A stretch of DNA of 64,000 nucleotides from Wyeomyia smithii. Taxonomy: Eukaryota > Arthropoda > Insecta > Diptera > Culicidae. The notes beneath the pieces were generated by a model that did not search any database, had not been told where the DNA came from, and worked only from the letters and a program-made list of their open reading frames with translations. The stretch is taken from assembly GCF_029784165.1 (NCBI RefSeq), contig NC_073696.1, forward strand, positions 191,378,498 through 191,442,497, in the 5' to 3' direction. This document shows positions 47,301-58,800 of this stretch, one piece after another; position 1 is the first letter of the stretch, and every line of letters begins with the position of its first letter. Position numbers and translations under genes: made by a program.

Positions 47301-47764
47301 CATATGTAGGCAGTGGAATTTATTCCGTCCATGTTATTGTTATCCGTGCTCGGGATGCAAGGCAATAGCGAGGGATATGTATGGGAAAGCTTGATCTTTT
47401 CACCTATTTACACCATTAAGCAGTAAAGCAACAATGTTAAACATTATATCAAACAATTGTCACACACTTTATTTATCCACCGACACATAAATGACTAAGA
47501 CGCATTAAGTCGTTCGCTTGCTATAATCGTTTGAAATCTGACGCAACGTTTGCCTATTTTATTTTTAATTTTACAAAATGTAATCTAGTATAGATAGCAA
47601 TGACGTAGTCCTACGTCAAAATTGGAAGGAGAGGTATATCTCCTCTCTTTGACTACGCCTATGCTTTGAAATGTTTTGAAAACTACAACAATTCACAAAT
47701 TATCGCGAGATGGTAAAATAAAAGACAATTACCGTACAGTGTCCATTCACCGTGAGGGTTCCAT

Positions 47765-47935
47765 TCATCGCTCACTTTTCACTTGGAAGTTATATTTTTC
47801 CATAGCAAAAAAACAATTTTAGAAAAATATTTTCACCGATACTTTAGCAGCGCTTTGCTGAAGGATATTTTTCGTGAAGTGTGTTTTGTTATGGAAAAAA
47901 TGACTTCCAAGTGAAAAGCGAGTGATGAACGGAAT
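47765..47935. repeat. Fold-back, about 170 bp
   Basis: TCGCTCACTTTTCACTTGGA near the left faces TCCAAGTGAAAAGCGAGTGA near the right; the inner parts (TTTTTCCATAGCAAAA against TTTTGTTATGGAAAAA, and GAAAAATATTTTC) also pair. Small palindromic MITE or remnant. Confidence 0.65.
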
Positions 47936-48779
47936 TCTCACGCACTGTACGGTACAATTCCGTGAAAAAGTTTTTTGATGATTTGATTTTTCAGAGTGTA
48001 CGACCACCAGAAAACAGAACACCAAATCTCAGATGATGATTCGTATACTTTCGTTGCACAGCAATACTCACCACTGCATGAGAGCGTCATGCAACCACAT
48101 TGGCTAAACAAAAAAAAACTTATTTTAGAATCTCAATTAAGCCATACGAGGGTGTTATTGGCCGCGATTAGCGTTGAGTAATCTTTGATTGGTGGCACCC
48201 ATTCCTAGTATCGATACCTGCCAGATCGAACCATAAATTATATCAGTCATTGCTTAATTAACAAACGTCACTAATGATTCAATTTGAAAGTTGATGAATT
48301 ACAATGACTAAAACTCGTGAACGAAGGTTTTTTTTTAGGAGTCATCCTAATGTTAATGATTCACTTTCCAGAATCATTATCCTTCTTTTAAATGTTTCCT
48401 AAATTGAATTTGAACTGACAAAAAAAGCAAGATTAGTTAGGTGTGTTTAATTTTGATATAGCAAAAGGTAGCCAGACAAAGACTGCTCAGCTGATCAATG
48501 GATACTTCCGCAAGGGTAGACTGCGCTAGAGTGGACCGTGAATATACGGCAAGCTCCATAATTTTTGTTTTTCACTTTACATATTCCATTTTCTCTCAAC
48601 TGGTTTTCTCGCGTAATGCGGTTTTATTCGCTTTATGCATCTTGTTTCTTGTTATGTGTATATGTTTGCGATGCCTCATAGCGTGGAGTAAGCCGTCATT
48701 GCAACTTTCAGTTCCGAGTGTTGTTTCCTCTTACTTGACCGGACCGGCTTGTAGGCAGTCGTACGCGTTTCAGTGCGAA

Positions 48780-49826
48780 CCAAACGTCCGACGTGATAAC
48801 AACAACGAAAGTATATAAAAAAAACGTCTGTGCAAGAGCCGACGTCGCGACTAGAGCTACGACCAAATCCTTCCTCGAAAATTGATTCTCCGACCACTCA
48901 CTCAGGGCAGGACGGCTCTCACACCCACGTGTTCTTAATAAACGCTTCCATCTGTGGCAGTCGTGAGCCGACGATGAGTTTTGCTAATAAAGTGCGGGAT
49001 CGCTGTTAATGTTGCGTTCAGTTCAGTTCAGTTCAACACAATGCAACCAATGCCGTTATAATTAATCTCGATCGCATCTCGATTAGTTCATCGTACTAAC
49101 CCAGCATTACTCGACACGGAAAATTGCAACGATTCAGATTGTTTTATGTTGTAGTGCAGTGATACAATAAAGCTGATAAACTGTACAAATTTGCAGGTAG
49201 AGATTTTTCATAGAAATACGGACAATAACAAAATAGAACGCGGAGGTGCATCGTCCAAAGAAAGTCGACCTCGAAACAAAGTTCGTAGAGGAAAGTTTTC
49301 ACAAACGGTTGGCTGAATACCCAACAAACGGACGGGATGACGGCTCAAGAGAAAGCCACTGTTTTGGGTGTAGTGTAATAAAAATCGTTAATCAAGCAAA
49401 CGACGACAAAAGAAGAAGAAGCAAAAGTCACGCCAAAGTGCTCGGCTTTATACATATGTGCTGTTGAATGTCGATAGACAAAATTTTAAATGCTGCGATT
49501 TTAAATTAACTGTTTACGTGATAGCGTTTCGTGTGTGGAAGAAAATAATGACTTAAATATGGACTTGCTAAATTGCTTATGAAAAACGTGTGTGTGAGCG
49601 AAACGTTGCTAATTAAAAACCTTCTCATCTGTTCTTATGAAGGCGCGAGTTCTTGAGGGACCCCGGGAGATTTTTTTTATGAGTAGCATCCACCACTTGT
49701 CGGTAACTAACGGGAACAAAACCGGGAAAGTGAGATTGGCAGTGGCGGATCTGCCGTCTCGTGGTTGAGTGCAACGGGCTGATTCGTTTCGCACAATTCT
49801 TTGCCTGTCTAGCTGAAATATTTGCA
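48780..49826 (+). promoter_or_regulatory. Likely promoter and 5' UTR of the Ly6-domain gene
   Basis: A TATATAAAAA box at about 48811-48820 is the best core-promoter candidate for the gene starting at 49827; transcription would begin near 48840-48850. Upstream, TTTCAGTGCGAAC at about 48767 is initiator-like. If unspliced the leader is about 1 kb with several short upstream frames, so further introns are possible. Inference from motif and position. Confidence 0.4.
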
Positions 49827-52800
49827 ATGGAAAAGCAAACTGTTGTACTAACCACAGCGCTTCTTCTGCTTGTTATAGGTAATTATTAAAATTTTCCTGG
49901 AACAGACAAACCAGTTGGGAGGTCCAAGAGAGAAAGAGTGTTGAAACAATTCGGGTTCTGAAAACCAAGAAAAGAACTCAAGAAACAGTTTAGCAGTTTA
50001 TGATTTTGTCACGATTTTGTAAATAAATGTTAATTAACAATACGCCTCAATAGGATTTCGAACTTTTTTAATTCTGCACATCTCAGCAAATGCCATTTGA
50101 CTCAACCACAACCAATCGCGTTATCGTGGAATAGTATATACCTAAATTGCGGTTAATCTAGTTTTCTATTTATCAATGATTATAAATTCAGCAAAGAACA
50201 GATAATGTGGCATAAAATAGATGTGTTTGTTCGCTTGTTTTTCTCTCCTCTATCAGTTCAGTTCAATGGCCTAAAAGTCCACTCCGTATCTGTAACACAC
50301 CCGGAACTGGTAATATTGCCAACGAAAGATTAGCGGCTTTTGTTTTCTACCTTGTTTCGAATAGAACTACGATACGAAGCTATTTTTGCTTTGCAAGAAA
50401 AATATTTGACGTAATATGATACCAATGTGCTGTAACTATTGTTTTATGTTGTTATTGATAAAAAGTTAATCGTTAAAGTATGCTAAACTATGCTGCTTAA
50501 CCCTCTAGTGCCCAATTTATTATTTAATTTTATTGTAATTATTTTTCAGACGGACCTCGGTAAAATCACTATGAATCTTTATTAACATTTTTCAAGTATT
50601 TGTTGAAGCTTTTTAGAGGTTCAACTGAAGCGTGTCTAAAGGCGGCTCTGGGCACTAGAGGGTTGAATGGGTTTAATGGGATTTTGAAAACTGAGGCGAT
50701 AAAAATTAAGGCAGGTTGAAACGGTTTAACGGTGAAATATTGTTATAACTTTGCTCCCTTGAAAACTTTTTAGGAGATTGATTTTTCGATTTAAGCTTTT
50801 ACGTCTATAAAAAAATCAAATACCGTTTAAGCAATATTCGGAATCGCTTGCTACTGTCTACATTTTTAATTTCACATTTTAATATTTATTGCAAACGAAT
50901 ATTTTTTGGCAAACTACACTGATTTATTGGTTAGATTTACGTTGAATATTTGTCTTGAAGATAACATTGGTCGACAAAACGAAAAAAATGCGTTCCAAAA
51001 GCTCAAACCGGGAAAAAATGAATGAATTTTGGTGCCCCCAGCCATTACCAAAACGCGTCAACTTACGTGAGAGTGTCGTATAGAAATTGGTCGCCGAGTT
51101 CGTCGCTTTAAGGTTATGTTTACGAGAAAACTCATTTATGTCTCTGAAAAAACGGTAATTGCTAAGGACACCAAAATTCACAAGAATCATTGAATAGCTA
51201 TAATCTTTCATTTTTTTCGGTTTGAGCTTCTGGAGTGCACCTGTGTTAACCAGTGCTCTGGTTGAGAAAAAAGAAATATCTGTTGCCCACAAGCTCAAAA
51301 TAGCTGCCCGGAAAAGATTATAGCTTTGTAACCACTCCTGTGAATTTCGGTGCCCTTAGTTTGGTTAGAAGTGCGTCGAAAAGCCACACAGTAATTGCTT
51401 GCCGGGTTCGTCGCTTCTATGTTGGCTTACGAGAAAATTTATTTAAGTCACTGAAAGGGGCTAGCGGCATCAAAATTCATAGGAATTGTTATAGAGCTAT
51501 ATTTTTTTCAGTTTGAGCTCTAGGGTAAAACTTGTGTATTAATATAATATTAATAACAATTTAGATGTTTTCGTTTCACTATTGATTACAACGCCAATGC
51601 AAAAGTTCTTCCCATTGTCTCAGTTACAGGGTAACAATAGAAAAGTGTATACAAGTTTTTTGGCTGATATTATTTCATTATTGATAGCATTAGGGAAATT
51701 TTTATATGACGTGAAAATGTGAGGTTAGGGTAATAGAATAAATTAACCAGTTTCGAATTGGCCCCCTTTTGCACGAATGCACAAGCTCAAACGTTCCTCG
51801 AAGTTATGCGCTATGGGCCGCAGCTCCTTCGATGTTAAATTGTCCCATTCTCGCTTCAACGCTTATTTCAGGGACTCCAAAGTATGGTGACGTTTTTAAG
51901 GAGTGTGTTTAATCACTCCAAACACTGGGTTGTAATAATCAAGTAGACTTATATTGGGTTCCTGGTCACTGTGGAATAGATGGGATCGAAAGAGCCGATG
52001 AACTGGCAAGACTTGGATCGTCTCATCAGTTCATAGGACCAGAACTCTTCTGTGGTCTATCCGCTTGTTCCCTTAGAATGGGACTAAAAGCATGGGGAAC
52101 TCTGAAAGTGGAATCCAACTGGACAAACACCTTCATCGGTAGGCAGTCGAAGCGTTTCTCCACACCGAACGTCTCTATGACTCGTAAAATACTGGATCTT
52201 TCAAAAAAATATCTAAGCACGTATACTGGTTTAATAACAGCACATTGTCCGAGCCGTTATCATTTGAAGGTTATGAAAAAACTTCAAGATGATACATGTC
52301 GAGTATGTGGCATGGAAAAAGAAGACTCGGAACATCTGTTATGCCGATGTCCGGCAATTTTTATCAAAAGATATAAGTTCTTCGAGAGGAGTCTACTGGA
52401 ACCCTCTAAAATCTTGAGAACAAATCCCAGTACGGTTGTGCGCTTCATAAAAAGTACAATACCGCACTGGACTAATGCTATTGGCCAGACTGTAACGACC
52501 ACTTCCAATAGTGATACGTTATCCTGACTTAGCAAGATTAAAATTGGTCGCAGTGACGAAAATACCCAACACGGAGAAAAATGGTGACGTTTTGTACAAA
52601 CCCTGGCCTCTAAAATCGACCATACATTGTATTCCATTGGATTCAGATCCGGAGAGAAGGGTGGCCCTCCTTGAGAAGTGATGACATCTGGAAAACTGGC
52701 ACTATACCACTCTTGTGGTGTCCTTGCATTATACGTTGGTGCCGAGTCCTGCTGAAATGTCTAATTATCATCCGCGAAGTGCTGCTGAGCCCAGGAAAGT

Positions 52801-55800
52801 ACTACTGCATCTAATATGTCACGGCAATATACTTCTTCGTTTTTTTTGACCCCTTGTTCAATGAAACCAACGGTGTCATTCCATTGGTGCAAATTCCACC
52901 CCAAACCACAACTAAACGTAGATTTTGGCGTCGTTCAATAATGGACCTGGAGCTTGTGTTGACCAACTCCTGTCATTTTGATGGTTATGTGCTTGTTCAA
53001 CAATGAACAGCTTTTCATCTGTGAAGATATTTTTTCCATCCAGGACCAGTGGCCCGACACTGAAGTAAGCGACATCTTTGAAGGCGTACTTTTTTGTTTT
53101 CTTCCGTGAGCAATTGACATTTTCATAACTTGTAGGCCTTGAATCCAAGATCCTTTTTTACGATTAGCCGAACCGTCTCTCGATTGATGCCTATCTCATC
53201 CCAAGTAACAATTCTATAGCTACTTGGTTTTCTAACGATTTTATCACAGCATTGAATATTACCAACGGTTTTATGGCGGTTAAACCCGTTGCCAAAAATA
53301 GCAAGTCGTAATGAACACTGATAGCTGTCAATAAAACTCTCATAAAACTTACACTAAAACCGGTAAGAGTCAATGCGATTTTGCTTTATTATTGGTTTTA
53401 TTATTACTATCTATTGCCCCATTAAACCACTCCAGCTTGCTGTCATACAACATAGAAACCAGTTTTAATGCGGTCATTCATAATCTAAAAAACTACTCGT
53501 TGGCTATGATAAATATCTTATAAAATTGTGATAAGTGCCCAGTTTGAACCTGTCAAACTTGTAAACAAATATATGCAGGCAATGATATACATACAGGTGA
53601 GACAAAAGCGGCATAGTTGGTTTAGTGTGATGCAGAATTCTGTCACAGTCTCCGTAAGATGTGTGTAAAATGCTTTAGAGCAGCAAGATGCAGCGCATTT
53701 GTGAACATTGATTTTAATCATTGATGGGTAGTTCAAATCCCTCTCTAATACTCCGATATAACTTCACACATGATAAATGATGCGCATGAAACATCTGTCA
53801 TCTGCGTTCCATCACAGAAACCTTTTATAGTGTTGCGTAACAACATAACAATCCTCATCCCATCACCACCACCTTTGTCTACTTCTTTGTTTTCGTCTTC
53901 TTCTACATAAGTAAACAAATATTATTTGATAAAAAATAAAAAAAGTTGGCATGCTGTAGCGCATTTGCAGGATAGTAGATAAACCTATGTTTAATTTTTA
54001 AAACTTTGAAAATTTTATGTCGATATATCAAAATATCTTAAATCAAAACTGTTGATCAGATTTTACATAATGTTTAAAAATAATGGTCAATAGCTTAACC
54101 CGATCCCGGCGGAGAGAAATCAGTTTTTACCTCAAAAAATAAACTTCAAACTCTTATTACTCATCAACTATGAACATAATCAACACAAACTGTATTGCAA
54201 ATTATAGATCAATCTGTACCTTACTGAATAATTTCATTGGGAAAATTCTTAAGTATAATTGTTGAACTTGAATCAAAGTTTGAATGTCACTCGTCGGGAA
54301 AGGGTTTATCTTATACTCTAAGTTTTTTTGAAACAGCTAAAATTTTCACGTATCAGCAAAATAATTATCTTTTCTCCGTACATCTTGAACGTCGTAGTAT
54401 ACTTAAAGAATTAATTTGGGGTACAATATATGCAGCATGTCTTGTGTAGGTTAAATGTCGTTTCTATTTTTAAAAATATCAACTATTACAACTTCTTGAG
54501 AACATTTTTGTAAATTTTTTTAGAGCTTTGAGTAATAGGGAGAAAGTTGGATAGATTTCAAGTGCGGCTTGTCACGCGCCATAAGCTAAACTTGAAACTC
54601 GATATGATGTTTTGCATAAAATGGCTTTGGCGAGTTACAGCCGGTTTTCTTCAATTTTTTATAAATGTTTGTTATTAACGTCTTCGGTTGTAATTGATAC
54701 AACTTTTTGCTATCGAACCTTTTTGCTCGAGAAAATAAACAGTTTGTTTTTTTTTTTCAAAGTGTGTAGCAATTTTCCTATGCATTGAAATTGTAATTTT
54801 CCAATAGTACAGCTATTCGACTACAGCTGTACTATTAAAAAATTACAATTTCAATGCATAGGAAAATTGCTACACACTTTGAAAAAAAAAAAACCAAACT
54901 GCTTATTTTCTCGAGCAAAAAGGTTTATAATCCCCATTATTTTCTTGACTTTTTCATAGTCTATCCTCAATGAACTACAACAGGTACTGCCTTATTCCAT
55001 CACTCGACAACCTAATTTTAATGGTAATGCCATGACATTACAGAACTTATTGGACATGTAACTATAAAATAACGTTCATAATCAACCGACAGTGGTTTGG
55101 CTAACTTAAGATTTCATTTACATGCTTGATATCTTTGATACTAAGTCTTTCTTACATCTCAAAATTGCCTTCCGCCTTTTATTACGTTTTTGGCGGTTTT
55201 GTCGATGCTCCTGCATCAGAACCTATAGCCATGTGCTAATTTAACACGTGTGTCGAATATTTGTTAAGACTCAGTTAGCTTTGATTTTCTTACGACTGGC
55301 TTCATACCTGACGAGAGGAGGTGAGTGGAGGACTAAAAGCAAAGGTAACTTGTAGTCAGAACAGGAGTGTTTGCGTTGCTAACCACAAAAAATAACAAAC
55401 TTTAGTGTACCTCAGCTTCAGAGTTTGCTTGGGAGAAAGGCAATTTGAGTAACTTTCGTTTGTCGTGCGCGTGACTGAAAGACAAGCAAACTATATATAT
55501 TCCGATTCAATTCAACAAAGTATGTATCGTTGCATCTTTCGTGCACCTTTCTATTTAGATCAAAGCTCGTTGATTCCTCATTATCGTCGGTGTGATGTCA
55601 GATTTTTCATAAAAATAAAGTTGTTTAGGCCCCAGGGATTTACCTAATTTTTCTCTAATAATATAGGCATCCAACCTTTGCCGCAGTTTACAACATATAT
55701 ATCATTGAACTAGGCTTATTGCGGCTACGATTGATACCAACTAATTACCAACCGCGCCATATTGATATTTTTTAACCTTTTTATGATCTTGAAACGAAAA

Positions 55801-58800
55801 TCGATTCGTCGTCTGACTAACAAATAAATTAAACATCCAAAGTTGATTTTGATCTATCTCTGTATTGAAGAACACGGGTAGATTTTTTTTCTGAAAAACT
55901 GAGTGAAACAATCCAATTCATTTTTGCTAACAATGAGATCATTTTTGTAAGCCCGTACTATTTTAATGGCGCATGAATTTTAAGCGCCTATGTTCTCAAA
56001 ATGCACGACGAAATTTCATGCGCATATGCTTGAGAGCAACAAAACCTGCCAAAAACCTCTCTTTATTCCTTATCTTTCTACAATATCACCATCAAATAAA
56101 ATCGATTGCACGATGATAACCAACACAGATGAAACATTTCTCCCGCGACGAGAGATTATCTTATAAAAAAGTGGTGTGCTGTTCTGGTGTGTGTGCAGGA
56201 ACGGCACAACAAATCAACTCATTACGGTTGTTGTCAAGCAATGAAAAGTTGAATTGGACTTATTGTGGCAAGTAACAGAGCGCAATAATGAAACCAAACT
56301 TATTGCGCTCTTAAAGAGGTAATTCCAGCTGCTTATAGTATGCGGTACTCTTTCCATGTGGTTTTAAAGCAGTTTTATTGCCATTCTTATGATTGCTTCG
56401 ATAAGCTTGGCAAGGGCAGGCTACCTGGCTGTAAAGCAAACTTATAGCGGTTATCAGAAGGTTCTGATAGTATTTCTAGTTTTAAAAGCAGTTTTGCGAA
56501 ATTGGTCATGAAAACCGCTAAAAGAATGCAATACGACTTAAATTGTTACTTGGGATTGGCAATTTTCCGCATATAGACCCTGGAATTCCGTTCTACTCTT
56601 TTTTTGATAATTTTCGGTTTGCAGAAGTGTTGACAGTGCGTTTTCTTCCTCTTCCTGGACGGTCAGCCTCATTATCAAGGTCTCTGAATCGCTTGATTGC
56701 ACGAGAAACTAAAGAACAATCAATGCCAAGCTCCCGTGTAATCTGATGCAAGGTGATAATAGCTAAACGATTACTTGACATTATCAAACGGAATAATAAG
56801 TAGCGACTAGAACACAAAAACTAACTTCTCACACGCTTAAGTACACATACAACAATAATAAATCAAGAGCAATTGCTAATACGTTTTGATATTTGTACAG
56901 GAGCGGACGAAAGTTTGTATACACTTATTTTTTGTCACCCTGTATTTGAAAAGCACAAAAACTCACAAACAATGTCACTGAAGTTCAAAAACTAATAATA
57001 GAGTGTTGAATATGATAAGATATAAACATGAATCCTGCTTTCAATATCGCCGATATCGCGAAAAAGCGATTGCTAAAATTAGTCAGAGGCTTCAGTGTTT
57101 CGGTTGAACAAAACGGATCACCGTTTGTAGTACTTCCCTAGGCTCAGCAGCATTAAAAAGCACTCGTAAGAAAGGTGCAGCAAAAAAACAAGGTTTATAA
57201 TAAAGCAAAACAAATGTAGAGCGAGCTTTTTATATCAATGTTTTACCAACAAGACAAAGCGAAATCGACATGAAGAACGTAGGGATAGACTTTTTCATTG
57301 GTTATCTGCAAATGTAAACCGGATGAAAATTCATTTTCTAATGCTCATCTTGCCTAAAACAAATCTCGCTTGGTTTGTATCTGTAGAAAAGTTAGGTTAT
57401 ACATTGCGGTAATTGAAAACCGTGCTCCCATATCAGAAAAAATATATTTTAAATCCTTTTCTAACATAATTGCCAGCTTGCACAAAAAAAATGGATTTTC
57501 GTGGCCATTTAAACGGATTTGTTTTTTAAATAGTAAGGCTGATACAAATTTCGAATTTTGTTATGTCCAAGGTAATCTGAGTTAGAAAGGGGAAGGTGGG
57601 GAGGGGGTTATTTGCCCTTTAATTCTTCCGCCTCCCGCGAGGTCTTTTGACAAACCCCACGCCACACTCTGGTTGACCACGTGGTTTAGGAACGACCCCT
57701 AAGGTGTAATTAAAAATAGAAAAATTTATGATGAAAATAGGAAATAAAGAAAATAATAAGCTAAACGAATTAATGCCTTAAATGCCAAATGGTTGGAAAT
57801 AATATAATGTATGTCTTTTTTGTACGCTGTATTTACAAAAACTGTTTATAAAATTCAACTTATCTAATATGCAATTAAAGTTATAGTAAGTAGCGGCTGG
57901 TTCTGAGAACATTTAAATCTGTGACGCGACGATGAAAATGAATTTTCAGATTCACTTAAAGTGGATTTAGGTAATTCAGCGTTTCTCAACCTTTTTTGTC
58001 CGTATATCCCTTGACGATATTTCCAAAATCAATTTTTCCCCAGGCTTAGAATGTTCTCGCAGAGTGGGAGAAAGCAGTGGTAGATCATGTTGTGGTAGTC
58101 TAGTTCAGGTTTCAAATTGAACTATAGTTTGTTTGATTGCTAGAGCAAGTTTGGACAACAAATGAAGTACAGTTAAACCTGTTTTGTGAGGGATAGGGAC
58201 CGCACAAAATAAATCGCACAAAAAAAAATCATTTGAAACTTCACGTGCAGCTATAAAACAAAGTTTACACAACATCATTGAAAAATCCTTTTTTTTTATG
58301 CGGTGGATAGGGACCGCATAAAAAAATTCTCAGTTAAACATAACTCGAAAGTTGATGATTTTGATTTAGGATGCCTATGAGAACAATTTTAAAACATCTG
58401 ATTTATAAACGTAAGTTTTTTGAACATACTCATCTTTCCTACCACTATCCTTCGCAGGCTAGCAATACGTGACTTTTCCCACGTAAAACTGGCTCAAATA
58501 GTAATTTTTCGACGCAACATTTATGTAATGCGTTGAAATTCATTCCAAGGATCGGAAAAACTAAATGGCTGTAAATCTTGTCGGATGTGGTCCTTTTTCA
58601 TATACCGCACAAAAAAATCTCACAAATAAAACAGGTTTGACTGTATTAGAGAAAAATTGCTTTGTCCGCATTACTGATTTTTTTTTGCGTACCCCCTGAA
58701 GACTTACGCGTACCTCTAGGGGTACGCGTACCCCAGGTTGAGAACCGCTGATCTAGTTCATTTTCCAAGATATATTTCACACTTTTTATGTTTCTAAGTA

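Larger units (their letters stand above)
46692..48490. other. Repeat-bearing intergenic DNA, no gene seen
   Basis: Contains the second copy of the 43719 repeat (47155-47300). An inverted pair near 47765-47935 is built from CACTTTTCACTTGGAAGT and ACTTCCAAGTGAAAAGCG, a small fold-back. A 130-codon minus-strand frame (46895-47287) overlaps the repeat and is not supported. Confidence 0.4.
51627..56942 (-). mobile_element. Tc1/mariner element carrying two later insertions
   Basis: Terminal repeats CAGGGTAACAATAGAAAAGT and the complement of CAGGGTGACAAAAAATAAGT share a further GTATACAA; TA borders both ends (51625-51626, 56943-56944). Taking out the LINE fragment (51897-52580 plus one TSD) and the inverted-repeat element (53200-56554) leaves about 1.26 kb, the normal size of such an element. 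The transposase lies on the minus strand in three pieces. Confidence 0.85.

Noticed and set aside
51933..52527. Open RNase H-like frame considered as a host gene
   Set aside because: Flanked by a 13-bp target duplication inside a mariner; it is a truncated LINE end.
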